This document shows, in pieces, positions 21,690 through 34,639 of a stretch of DNA of 64,000 nucleotides; position 1 is the first letter of the stretch; the number at the start of each line of letters is the position of its first letter. The stretch lies in contig OZ234495.1 in assembly GCA_965153455.1 (NCBI GenBank), forward strand, positions 25,354,875-25,418,874, given 5' to 3'. Under the pieces are notes generated by a model that saw only the letters and a program-made list of their open reading frames with translations, was not told where the DNA came from and made no database searches. Origin of the DNA: Sphagnum compactum. Lineage: Eukaryota > Bryophyta > Sphagnopsida > Sphagnales. Made by a program: the position numbers and the translations under genes.

Positions 21690-22100
21690 ACTTGGTACTT
21701 TTAACCTTTACATTTAAAAGCAATTTTTAAACATCTTGTGCGAACATTTGGTGGCCACCTAGTACAACTTGTGAAAGCTTCAATGTATCAAAATATTACC
21801 ATATAACACAATTGGGACTTAGTAAAATAAGAGGACTAAAACTTGGTATCTTTAAATCTTGACAATTAAAAGCAATTTTCAAACATTTCATGCAAACATT
21901 TGGTGGCCACTTGGTACAACTTGTGAAATTTTCAATTTATCAAAACATTAACATATAACACAATTGGGATTTAGTAAAACAAGAGGACTACAACTTGGTA
22001 CCTTTAAATTTTGACATTTAAAGCAATTTTCAAACATCTCGTGCAAACACTTGGTGGCCACTTGGTACAACTTATGAAAGCTTCAATTTATCAAATGTAT
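21690..22100 (+). repeat. ~155-bp tandem repeat, three copies
   Basis: Units with AAGCAATTTT(T/C)AAACAT, TTGGTGGCCAC and ACTTGGTA(T/C)CTTTAAA recur near 21718, 21870 and 22024. It probably lies inside the CACTA element starting at 20902. Confidence 0.75.
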
Positions 22101-25100
22101 GGACCAAAATTTCTTGCATAGGTTTCATTTTTGCACATCCTCATCCTCCAAAACTCCACATATTTAGAAAGCCCGCCATTGATAAAATTTTCCTTCTCAA
22201 TAGACTTAGTGGCATCATTCTCCCATATAAGGCAAAAAGGAATAGGATTTGAAAGTCTTGTGGTAATTTCAGAACCCCACAAATCCTATTCCTTTTCGCC
22301 CCACAATCAAATGGGTGGTCCATCCTTAAGACTCCATAGGGCATCAATAGGGGACACTCTATATTGCATAACAAGCCAGCCAACTCAATCAACAAAAAAA
22401 CAAAACAAATGCATGTTTATGTGGCCAACCAAGATTTATGGCCCTTCCTTGAAACATCCTTGGACCTAATTCTTGAAATCCAAGATTTTTTGGATAAGTT
22501 GAAAAATGAAGGGACGATCCTATGAAACCATGAATGCTTTCATTAAATAAGCCAAAACGTAATTATCCTATTCGTTCAATTTTTTGAAAATATATCCAAA
22601 ATTGCCATCTATGTCTTCATGGGTGTGGCCTACAACTAAAAACCCTAGTTGCACTTCTTTAAACAATTATCTTGTAGTTAGGAGAGATAAAAATGCAAGC
22701 AAATGACAATCCTTCTTATTTTTCACAATTAGCCATTTGAAAAAATAATTTTCTAGGCAATGGCTTAACACCAATGAAATTCTCTAGTGCCTTCAATGAA
22801 GCCAAACAACGAGAACTTCCATGCATCAATCTTCAAAAGAATGCATTTTGTGGTTTGTGCTCAAATATAATCTTGGATTCATTAATGGGCTCCTTTTCCA
22901 AGGCTCGAAGCAATTGCAACAATGACCCAATTGTAAAATTTGAATCATTTGGCCAAAAGTCATTGGAGTGTTGAGCAAACACTTCACCTCCATGACCATG
23001 AACAAGCATATTAGTCAAGGTGATTAGGAGTTGCCCCAAACCTGAAACCATTTTGTTTTTCACAAGAAGTCTTGGAAGAGCAATTTTGGAGTGTCCATCT
23101 TGTCATGGATGATACAAAGATATCTTTTTTGAATTGGATGGATTTAGTTCTCCAAGTGTGATAAAAACGTCTACACAATTCCTAATGAATGTTGTGCTTT
23201 CATAATTTCATTTCATGTTCATTTGCACTTGCACTATTCTTGCCAACTTTGGATGTCAAATCTTTCAATGATTCAGAAATAGTACACTTGGCAAAAGTGG
23301 AGTCATGTTTCTTCACATCAACATTCAAGTGATGCTTCTTCATCAAATGGATCATCAGAGATTCTTTTAATGCCTACCTTTCTATTGATCTACAATCCAC
23401 AAGACAATCAACCAACAAATTAAACACTGTAACTAGTTTGTCTTTCACATTCACGATTGAGAATATGTGCAAATCCCCAATCCCTTTCATTTCATGAGGC
23501 ATAACATCTACACACCTCATTATAAAGATTTGACATATATCTACGTGATTACATATATTTTCATTCATCCATTATTTCATGCTTATTGACAACTATTGAG
23601 ATCTTGTTTCATCCATTGTCAATTTTTTTTTCTAACAATTGTTCTTTATTCCTACATTTTCCCATCTTCCTTAAGCTCATTTAATTATTTTTGGTAATGA
23701 ATGAATTTTTTTCGAGCAAAATCCTGGTGTCAAATAAAGGGGTTGCAAATCATATTAAGGGTTTTTTTTGGGGGGAAAATGGGCCCATGTGGCCATATTT
23801 AGGCAAAGTTGGATCATTAATTTACCCGATGACCATTTCATAATTAGATTGGTAATCATGGGCAAAACATCGACCTGGTATGATGTAATGTTGAAGTAAA
23901 CCCGTAACCGATTACAAAGTGCTCATTAGTCCTACCCACTAGGCTAATATCTGCAACATGTAACAACAACATTATGCAATTGACAGACCTTTCCATTATG
24001 TGGCAATTGGAAATTCCTTTCATATTACTTTAAAAAACCTTTGGGATATCACCTATGGGAACAAGTGTTTTGGGATAAAGTCATCAAGAATTTTCAAAAT
24101 CACTATCAACAATAACATTATTGTTCTCTCTAGATGGAACATATATCGAACCACAAACCATTTGGGACATTGTGGTAAAATCAACTATAATTCCTAATCC
24201 CACAATTTTACCACAAAAAAACACATTGAATGACTGGATGGAACATTTTAACATCCACTCAAAAAGGTTTAAGAAGTGTGGAGATTGTAAAAATCAAAGT
24301 GAAAATTAATCAAAAACCCTATTTTATACCAGTGTTGGGCGGCTGTCAAAAATATTCTGGAGTATCATTCAGGCATCACCTGGGTTTTCTTATCTAAACT
24401 TCACAGGGTATCACTTTGAGTGATACCCTGATTAAAAACTTAGCTTGGATAGCATTAAGAACACAAGCTTGGAAGAGTAACAAGAATGTAATCAGGAAGA
24501 TGAGCAAATGAAACTCACACATAATTGTTTAAGAAGAGAGGAACATGAGTAAGGTAAATAAGAACTCAAAGAGGCTTGTGTAGCTCAAGCATGATGAGGA
24601 CCATGATCGCCTTTTGAGAGAAAGAGAGGAAGGGAATAATTTTTTTTGTAGATTGAGTAGGAGGAAGATGACAATCTAAATAGAATAGGGGTTGACACTC
24701 ATAGACATTGAACTGCTTCACATGCTTACAATTTGGTAGCGTTTGTTGAATTCAAGACCGCCCATAACCATTGATCTTGTAGCCCTAGTTTTGGTTAAAC
24801 CTTGGCCACACATGTTAATGTGAATGTTTTTGTGATGAATTTTGTTCAACTATTTTTAATTTTCATCTTTTTGATGGGGTAAGTGGTGTTCATTTGTTAA
24901 TGCTTGGCTGATTGGTTACCAATGTCCATGTGTTTTTGGGGAGCCACAACTTTTTCATACTTGTTTTCTTTTTAGCGATTTTTGGTGTGAAAAATGTGCC
25001 AATAGAAAGGCTACCACTTCTTTTTGGACATCATCAATAATAAAACCCTTCCCTAGGATTCGGCCTCCTTTGAGCCACTAAGTGTTCATACATTAACCTC

Positions 25101-26690
25101 CTTACCCTAACGTAGGTGTTGGTTCACCTTGGTTGGTTTGACTCACTTTCCATTTGCACATAATTTACTTTGCTACTTGTTGGCAAGTGAACTTGTAATT
25201 TTTTTTGCAATTACGTCCATTGTTTTTGTTTCTTTTTCATTTTATCTTTGATTTGTTTAACATAATAGAAAAATTTGTAAAGTGACCTTATTTTTGGGCC
25301 TTTTTTTCATCCTTTGTCTTTTATTTCATTTCAAACCTTGTTATTCATAAAAGGGTGAAAACTCACTAAAGGTGAGCCACTTTTCACCAAAAAAGGTGAT
25401 GTATAACAAGTAATATAATACGCAATAAGTTAAAATCTTGGTGGTATTCTTTGGCTATCATAAACACAAGTAGAAAACTTTAAAATTTGCATGACAACAT
25501 TTTGGAATTCAAAGTTCACTTTGAGTCAAAATTAATCTTGATCCAACGGTTAGATGAAGATAATTGGATAAAATTAATGTATATATAGTATATAACTTAC
25601 AATTTTTCAACAGCCATAGGGCTTCATGTTTGTGGTTCATAAAACATTACCAAAAGAAAGAAATTAAAAAAATAATGCAATGCCCATCTATAAAATCTCC
25701 TCCTCTTTGATATGGTAGTGATTTTTTTCCTAAAAAAAATAATATTATGCATTTATTGTTCAAAAATGAAAAAACCACACATTTTAAAAATGAAATTTCA
25801 TCCAAAATTTTTTAATCTTTAAATGGTCTAGATTTAATTCATGTATATCAATATCATACACCATAAAAATTCACCCAAGAATTCCACTCACAACCTTAGT
25901 TTTGAAGTATATATGCAATTTTTTCAAACTCTATGACAAGTATTATTTTGTCACAAATATATTCCATACATTCAAGTTTTTCATTGTTTGTTGGATTTTT
26001 AAAAATAATTGATTTGATTAAGTTTCAAGTTAATCAAATATACTTGAAATAAACAAAAATAATCCAAGATGTGATATCAAAAAAAAGTAATTGTACAAAG
26101 ATTATACTTGTGGTTACAATTTTGGGGGGCTTAGTGTGGTTATGCCCAAAGTGAATTAAAAAATAAAAATCAAAGATGAAACTCAATATCATAATAATTT
26201 AATGCATGAGATTCAAAATAATTATGGCAACAATAAACACAACAGTAATGAAGATGTTCCAAAAAAAATCCCTCAAATTATTAGAAAATTCAATGTAATC
26301 TAAATTTCAAACTATTTCAACTTTCATTTAAATGCAATGTATTTTTTAATTTTTTTTTCTAATCTCAACCCCTTTATTAATGACCAAATTAACGATTTCA
26401 ATATTGATATTGTGTTTCCTTCACTTTATGGAGTTATATAACAAATATGTGTGATTTACTTTATCATATAGATAAGATCCAGGGTAACATGCCATCTAAC
26501 CTATGTTGGAACCAACAAGCTTTTACATAACATAAATCATGCCAAAGATATATATGTCCTTTTTTTCCTTTTAGAAAAAAATAAATTCATTTCACCCAAA
26601 TGTCAACATTGGGGTTCCCCTTCATAGTAGACAAATAATGGGACTCATTATTAAGGTATAAAGTCCTATTGTTTTGAATGCTTCATGCCT
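22101..26690. other. Gene-poor AT-rich region, unrecognised coding-like remnants
   Basis: Minus frames near 22141-22395, 22833-23063 (contains VHGHGGEVFAQHSNDFWPND) and 23374-23568 look like remnants of one decayed protein, but no family could be assigned. They may be part of the CACTA element. A tRNA-like promoter motif is at 23899-23947. The rest is AT-rich with nothing recognised. Confidence 0.4.
23895..23950 (-). repeat. Possible tRNA-derived SINE head
   Basis: On the minus strand, TAGCCTAGTGGGTAG fits a Pol III box A, and about 25 nt later GGTTACGGGTT is a weak box B. Not a tRNA gene: no cloverleaf could be drawn. Confidence 0.3.
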
Positions 26691-28869
26691 TGGAAGGCAT
26701 GAAGCTATTCAAACATTCACGACATGAATTTAAGGCTGAGATTGTTGGCCATTTGTTTTATGAATGTGCTATTTCTTTTGGCAATGCCAAAGGAGTTTGC
26801 CATCATTCGATGAAGGGGTTGTGGGTTGTTACTTGCAATGGTGCACAATTATGATGATGCACAATGTGTGGAATATGTTGGGTTGTCCATTTTTTCCTTT
26901 TGAATTTGCTAAATATGTGAGTTTTGTTGATGAACTTTGTGTGGTTCTTTTGATTTTGGAGTTGTGATGTGTTGTTTGTCATTGATACGTTTGAAGGCTA
27001 TTGGTGAAGTAGACAACTTCTTAAGGTGGATTTGATAAAAGTTTAATTTTTTTTTGCAAAACCTTAGTAATTGGTAGTTTGTGAATTAAAAAAAAAACAT
27101 CTTTGTTATTGTGATTGTTGAAGAGAAAAATGTTCTCAACAACTTAAGTCTATTGTTTCTCTCTTAAATCTCCATTGGATAGACAAAATTAAGACAATTG
27201 TTGGGTTTGAAGTTAAAATGTCCAAGTTTAGAGATGATGAAAGGCTTTAGGGGGTTTGGGAGCTTGTTGGTGTGATTTTGGAGGCTCAAGTTTGGTATAC
27301 TTGAGCCAAAGTTTTGGGTGTGTGAGTTCTGAGTGTTGAAAGGGAGTGAAACCCATGAAAATGGGAACTCCAAGAAAAGATGGGTTTTTGAATATTTGCA
27401 TATACATACATTGGCGATTCTTTTTGTTGTAGATTTGGTTGTGGGGTTTATCTGTCTCTTGTTCAAGTTTCATGGTATTAATGAAGCATTTCAAAACTTG
27501 GGCTTGGAAAGGGTCGGTCATTCATTTCTATTTGTAAGGGTTTTATGTGGTGCATTGTTACATAATTATGTTGGCAGTTTTGTGGTCATAATAGAAGTTG
27601 AAAGGTTGAGTCATATGTGTGTTTTTTGGAATCACAAACAAGGACTATGATAGCCATGAAAGTGAACTCAAAATGTTTTGATCCAATTGTGCTTTAAAGA
27701 ACAAAATCTGGATTGTTGTGCAAATAAAATTTACCATTTTCTTTTTGTGGAAAACCATGTAGTTTTATTCTTGTGTTATCTACCAAATTGATGGGAGTGT
27801 AAAGATATTTTGTCCTTGTTCTTTTCGTACACATCCTTATTGTAATTCTCCTTCTGGTACTCTGGTAATCAATATATCTCTTCCAGTACTATGATGTGTG
27901 TCATAACTTTTTTTAACCTAGATGATGTGGGAGGTAGGGTTTTTTTTTGGCAAAGTATTATCATGTTTTGAAATGAAAATCTGATTTCAACTTGTACATT
28001 GTTGTTTTCTTTTTCAATTTTATGATTTAAAATTAGTTGCAAGGATCCCAAGCAATGATTTTGTTGTGGCAATTTTTCGTTGTTTTGCACAAAAAAATTG
28101 AAAAAAGATTATTTTGTCATAAATTCCATGTTTTAAAAACATTTTACCAAAATTGATTTTTAAATCTAAAAAATTGCCAAAAAACACCACAATTGCATAC
28201 AACATGAAAAGGTAATTAACAATTTTCTATTTTCATGTTTAGAATATCACCAAATTTGGCTAAATATTCTTATGGGTGATTGTCATTTGGACAACATCAA
28301 AAAATTCACAATATTGAAAAAGAACACATACACACACAAATCCCAAGAAAGATCTTGAGTTAATCATCAAAAATTGATTAAAAATTTTCAAGATTTTTTG
28401 TTCAAAATATTATCTTGCAATACTACAAATCAAGAGTTTTCTGTTAGTTTTTGTTATAAAATATAGTCACATTTTCTAGTTGTATTGAACATTGGACAAA
28501 AATGGTTTCAATGAAAACATGTCAATAATTAAACCAAAACTTGACTAAGTTTTTGATTGAACATTTATCAATGATGTTCTTGAGTAAAAAATTTAATGAC
28601 ATGTAGGTGTCCTTTTTAACAAAGGAGACTAAAAATAGTTAACATGGTAATATTAATTTTTTTTAATTTAATAATAATTTTAATAAAAATTGAAAAAATA
28701 AAAAATAAAAAAATTCATTTTTATTGAACTATTGACAAGTCCAAAATGCAATCATGTTCAACTCATGACTCTAATGAGTTTGAAAAATTTATGTGTTTAT
28801 TGAATATTTGTTTTTGAACCAATTGACAATAGTTCACCAAACTTGCAACAAATTGTCATGTTCATGACA

Positions 28870-28950
28870 TGTCCAAAGTAAGATTTGAACCCTTACTTTC
28901 TTGGCCACAATTTATTAAAGCCCTTGCCAACTGACCACTGTGTCATGTAA
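28870..28950 (-). repeat. tRNA-derived SINE-like fragment
   Basis: On the minus strand, TGGTCAGTTGGCA (28937-28925) resembles box A and GGTTCAAATCT (28891-28881) matches box B closely. Their spacing is compatible with an internal Pol III promoter. The flanking sequence does not fold as a tRNA acceptor stem. Confidence 0.45.
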
Positions 28951-29794
28951 TGACAAAAATTGTTATTATAAAATGTCTAAACACACATTTAAAATAATAA
29001 TTTCACATTACAATTTTATTACATAATTAATTAATTTCATAATAAAATTAATTACACATGTACATCATTTATATTAATATTTTATTTTATTCATAATTTA
29101 GTTTCATAATTACATCTAGATAAAACCCCATGGTTGGGGAAAAAGAAAAAAGGTATATACTATGCCAATTTAAAGATATTATAATTAAATACGATTCATT
29201 TATTTTTCAGAATATTCAATATTATGGTACCACTTGTATAGTTTCTTAAATTACAAATATCCATGGGTATGTATCACAATCTTCTTAAAGTTAAAAAAAA
29301 AGAAACCACAGAGATCCCCTTTCCTCTCACTTCTGATTCTTAACCCTCCTCATGTTCTCCCCTTGTGTCTCTATTTCTATACAAGATTTATATCTAACAC
29401 CTCATAGCTCCTATCATCACGTGTTCACTTGTGCTCTCATCATGTTCGTTGGCCTGTTCCCTATCATTTCCCGAAGGATCATTACGATATGTGCACCATG
29501 CAAATATGTTATTTTTTAAAACATAGGTTAGAATAAATTATATACCCTATTTATATCATGTGATTACAACACATTCAATTACTTTACTGAATTTATGGTA
29601 TTAATATACATTTTTAACATCATTTTTGTTTCCTTTGTTTTAATTTAATGTTCATTATCGAAATCTTGTGTCATTGGCCCAAATGCGAATATATTCAAGG
29701 TTCAATTATGAACTGAAACGTGATTGAGTTAAGGTTTAAGATTTGAAAGTTTGGGATCTGATAAATTAAATAAAAAGGTTAATAATGAAAGGGT

Positions 29795-30085
29795 GTATAG
29801 GATGGCCAATGGGAGATTCTCCATCATTTCCACATGAGATGAAAAGGCAATTTTTTTGTCATTTTGACATAAAAAAACACTGATTGGTTGAAATAGTTAA
29901 ATGGCAAGATGATAGCCAATGAGAGATTTCCCATGCATTTCCTTATGAGATGAAGAGACAAATATATTTCTTCATGCGACATGAAGAGACATTGATTGAT
30001 TGAGATGGATAAATAGGAGGATGATCTATGAGAGATTCCCCATGACATGTAGAAGCAAATACATTCACTCATGGGGATAATGTTA
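29795..30085 (+). repeat. ~108-bp tandem repeat, ~2.6 copies
   Basis: Units start near 29800, 29907 and 30017 with GATG..(C)CAATG(A/G)GAGATT followed by C-rich and GAGATGAA(A/G)AG blocks. Non-coding. Confidence 0.65.
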
Positions 30086-33036
30086 TCTATAAAGTTAGGC
30101 AATTTGAGAATAGCTAGTTTCGGGCACTATAGGGCATCAAACGTGTAATTGGGAATGAAAATTTACAAAACAAAATAGCTGGGACTCAAACTAGTTTTTC
30201 CACCAATTTTGGTGGTGAACTGAGTTTCATCCCCTCTTTCCTTTTTCTTGAGCGTCTTCACTATTGCTACATATATTTTCACTGCTCCTACCTATACAAC
30301 TATTATAATTACTCTCGAACCTTGTGCATTAAATGTTGAAACTCAGCATTCATACTGAGATTTCATAAAATTTCCTTATTTTGCAGATATCACTAAAAGT
30401 GCGGATAGGGGGTGAAAGTAGAGGGGATAGGGGGTACAATAGAGAGTCACTTTACGGATAACTCTATGTCACCTTTTAAAAAAAACTCCTTTACTACTCT
30501 TGTTCACTATACACACAGACATAAAGTGGATGATACTAATGGTTCTAGATATATGGTGATCTAAGATATTAACTTGAAAAATATTTGACATGTTTTGATA
30601 ATGATGGAGATCAAAATATCAAGCTCCAATAAGGATTGCTTTTCTTTCATCCTAGCTGGTACACCTTAAAAGATTTTGATCCCATGTGATATGGAATGAC
30701 TAATGTGAATTCAAATATCAATATGTGAAGAACCATTGATTACTGGAAAAGCCAACTTTGTAATTTGAAATTAATTTTTAATGAAAAAAAAAATCTAAAT
30801 TCAATAACTTTTGCTCCATGGTTAGAAATTTGTAAAATGCACATTACCTTGTTAAGGGCGTTCCAAATGGTACCAAAAGAGTAATGAAGGGCCCCATGGT
30901 TTGGGAGGGTTAAGATGCGGTCACCACAAAACAAAACAAACACCTATCCTAATGTAATATAGATTCCCTAATGATATTCTTCAAATGTTTTACCAAAATG
31001 TCATGTTTCATTTTAACACTCAAGAAATGAAGGACTTTTGTAAATACTAAATCCATACAATGCTTATATATTTCAATTCTAATTTTTGATATAGGAAAAA
31101 ATAAAACTTGTATGCATTTTTCAATTTGCATTGTTTATATTATAAGTGATTGATGTTACTCTTCAAATTTCATTTATGAATTAGCAAAATTTATAATATG
31201 TGTTAAATAGTTTTTTTATTATATTATTGATGAATTATTTCTAATCTATATTGCCCAAATTCTAGAACCTAAGCTTTGATAAATTTTGAAATTGTCACAA
31301 CAACTAAATAAAATTAAATGAAACAGTTTTAAGTTTTTTAAAAAATATTATTACATTGTGTTCCAAAATTGAATAATAACCTTCTAGGCATTGGGTGATT
31401 TACAACATATCTAGGTGTTGTTAATGAAAAGTTTGAGAAGTAAATTCCATTTGCATTTCAATTTAAGCTATCCCAGTAATGTGTCAAATTTTATCTTGAA
31501 ATCATTTTGGAAGACTTGTGCTAGCAATTAAATCCATATCATTTGTAATAAATTGCAATTATAATATAAAGACCAAAAAAAAAAACTTGTATGCATTTTC
31601 CAAGTTGCATTTTTTTAATGTTGCTCCAATTTTCATTTACAATGATGCATCAAATTATTAAATTATTATTGAATTGACCAACACTGTTATATTTGAAATT
31701 GAAACAATAATTGCATAACATTAAATGAAGCATCCCTAAAAACTAATTCATTCTTTTCCCCTAATAACCATTTACATGGACATCAAAAATTACATGTTAT
31801 TATGAATTTTCATGTTATTTTTTGAATTGCTTGCATCCATACATACATAATATGGATTGCTTGAAACCATAGAATTTGGAAAATTTATTATCTTGAAACT
31901 TATAATGCCTTTTAATTCCAAAAGGTCAAAAAAATTATTACATTAATTTTAAATATATTAACTTAAATTAATTTATTCAAAAAATTACTTAACTAATTTT
32001 TTTAGTATTTAAAATTCCAAAAATAATTACATGAATCTTTATATCTTGGCTTGGGGAAAAAACCAATAATAATAATTTTATTAAATTTTTTATTATTTTA
32101 AATTTGCAATTAAAAAAATACATTAGTTCAAGTTCACATGTATGGTTATCTTTTATTTTTAAAAATAATTTTAAAAATATAAAAATTGGATTTGATCTTC
32201 CATGTTTTAAGATGTCATTTTGTTATATTTGAGCAATGTTGTCCCCTTTTTTAATTTTTATATGAAACATTACAAACAACAAATGTGAACATGAAATTTC
32301 ATATTTATTTTCATGTCATATTTCATGTCAAAATGACTATGACTATCTTTAGTCACATAAATGACATGTCATATTCCATGTCAAATTGTCTATGACTAGT
32401 TTTAGTCGCTTACATAGTTCACATATGCATTGTATATTCCACATATATTTTGGCATGTTCAATTTGGTTATAATATCATTTGAAATTAGTCAAATTAAAC
32501 ACTTTTACTTTTCTATGTATCAAAAATAGACATAATGAATCATCATGTACAAGTATGATTGACTTCACAATCATTGGCATCAAAATGTTAAATGCGTAAA
32601 AGACCTTCTAATTTTACTAGTATTGCGACAAAAAAAATTCTCTCCCATTTGTGCAATGTTCTGCACAAGAAATGGCTGTTGTACACAAGATACCCACATT
32701 GTAGAAGAAAGAATAAACTTTTAAGCTTTCATATCTAGTTTACAGCCAAATTTGGCTAAATCTTCTTGTAGATGATTGCCATTATCATCACATAATCAAA
32801 TGCAAATATGGCTACATCACAGAATGGAAGAAGCAAGAAAAACAAAAACACATCAGGACTGGGGGTTCAAATTTGACTTTTGGGATTTTCCTTCTCACTC
32901 CCCCAGCTCTGGATGCTTTACAGAGAGCTTTACAGTTTCTTTTAGTTTAGACAGTCTTGAGTCCTCAATTGCAGATTACAAGCGCAAACTGAAGTATACT
33001 CAATAACATAATAGTTCAACAAATTTAGCACCTTTA

Positions 33037-33966
33037 ATGAAATCTCATTGTCAAGAGAGACTTTCACACTCTGAAAATTCAAGCACATAACAAGCCTGAG
33101 ACATTCTGTTGCTAGGCTTTCCAACATAAAGCCCCACAGAGAAGCAAAGATGAACCCACATGTGAACTGGGTAACCTCATATCAAGGTAGAAATTTGGAA
33201 CTGGGATGCAAATATTGGTATCTTGAACAGCATTTAGCATTATATTCCAAAAACTCAAAAAATGTTCTATGGATCACTGTGATTTTTTTGATGGAATAAT
33301 TTTTTCATTTCAACAGAAAAAATCAGGATATTTTAGGAAATTTCTGTTTTTCTCTAAATAAATTCGACTAATTTGCTAGTTTTTGAAGAAATTCGCCAAA
33401 ATTTCAATATCAAGAAATTGGGTGGTAACTACAGTAGTTGAAGGAAGTTTAAATCTGAAGGGATGGAGGTGACGCAGGGGGAGGACGTTAAATCAGCAGT
33501 GGGTCCTGTTTTATCATGCTCACTTTGGTGTAATGGACACATAAGGAGATGGTGGGTCGGGCCAAGGGCAGACCCGCAAAGAACACAGTACAAAAGTTTT
33601 GTGCTGTGTGCATTGTCAAACCCACAAAGGATAATTGGTTGCTTATAAAAATCATATGAAGATTTCTTTCTGAAGATTAAGGCATGGTCTTTGAGTCCAA
33701 AGTTCACATTCCCTTCACCACATTCTGCTTGCCTCTCATATGTCCCAATTGGTAGTATATGTTATTGACAATTGCACTTTCCAATTCCAGTTCCGAACCT
33801 GCAGTTCTGTGAATCATGAAAGTCATGGTGGAACATGGATTTATCATGTTATTCCTAATTGCAGTTTCCAGTTCCACCATGATATCTCGCTCCTCTCTCA
33901 GAAGGCAATAGGGGAGATACATATCCAAAATGCTTTAAACTGGGTTTTTTTCTAAAAGCATTTTGG
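33037..33966 (+). repeat. Segmental duplication, copy A (left part)
   Basis: Collinear and very similar to 61179-62235, from AATGAAATCTCATTGTCAAG to the segment GGGGAGATACATATCC. Copy B has two extra pieces, about 110 bp near 61685-61790 and about 30 bp near 62027-62056. No gene is recognised; several short frames are open in both copies. Confidence 0.85.
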
Positions 33967-34455
33967 GGCTGCTGCCACCTCCATCTCCATCCCCCTTGCC
34001 ATCCCCTTCTACCACTTTCTTTGGAACTCTTCCTGCAGAGTGCATGATTATGGTCATGTCCCGTGTAGCTGGAGGCCGAGGAGCAGGTGAAATACGCGTC
34101 CGAACGGATATTAGCCGCCTGAACCGTGCATCCGCCGCCCTCGTAATTGACCACTTTTGGGTACCCCAGTAGGCCGGACAGAGAACTTTCATTCGCAGGC
34201 AGCAGCTACTCGGAGCTTCCTTTCTGGAGAGCCAGGAGTGTCCCAGGCGAGGAATCTTTCTAGAGTTTGGGTCCACGTTCGATCGCTGATGCATATAACG
34301 GAAGGCTTAATTGACGAAGTTCATGTCTGCGGTGGATTCGGCGTGTCCTGCAGATTCGCGGAGAACTGTTTGGATCGCGGATTAGTACAAAGCCCGATCA
34401 GCATTTCGAAGTTGATTCTTCAAGAGGCCGGAATTAGTTGCAGCTGGAATTAATT
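33967..34455 (+). repeat. Segmental duplication, copy A (right part, GC-richer)
   Basis: 33967-34092 matches 62853-62979 directly; 34093-34455 matches 63560-63964 in inverted orientation. Base composition is clearly more GC-rich than the surroundings. A plus frame (34157-34453) containing DEVHVCGGFGVSCRFAENCL is conserved in copy B on the minus strand, so it may once have coded. The family is not recognised. Confidence 0.8.
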
Positions 34456-34465
34456 GGACTCTCTC

Positions 34466-34620
34466 TCTTGCAGCCAACCATATATGCGATTTTCACTTGT
34501 CTCCCAGCCAACCATATATGTATATATTTCTTCTCTTGCAGCCAACCATATATGCGATTTTCACTTGTCTCCCAGCCAACCATATATGTATATATTTCTT
34601 CTCTTGCAGCCAACCATATG
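34466..34620 (+). repeat. 68-bp tandem repeat, ~2.3 copies
   Basis: TCTTGCAGCCAACCATAT recurs at 34466, 34534 and 34602; inside each unit CAGCCAACCATATATG is also present a second time, giving nested periodicity. The copies are nearly identical. Confidence 0.9.
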
Positions 34621-34639
34621 CACAGTATGGGCTGACGAC

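Larger units (their letters stand above)
26691..32774. other. AT-rich gene-free region
   Basis: Frames on opposite strands at 27164-27650 overlap and match nothing known. Repeats at 28870-28950 and 29795-30085 are listed separately. The segment near 30190-30320 resembles 35335-35460 (TTTCACTG(C/A)TCCTA and ACTGAGTTTCATC-type blocks), so these are two copies of another dispersed repeat. Nothing else is recognised. Confidence 0.45.

Noticed and set aside
27164-27650. Overlapping ~100-codon frames on both strands
   Set aside because: Opposite-strand overlap, no recognisable motif and no splice-consistent extension.
28870-28950. A genuine tRNA gene
   Set aside because: Box A and box B are present, but no acceptor stem or anticodon arm could be formed.
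32580-32640. ACTAGT sequence as the right end of the CACTA element starting at 20902
   Set aside because: Only a few bases fit the inverted terminus and Helentron homology does not resume afterwards.
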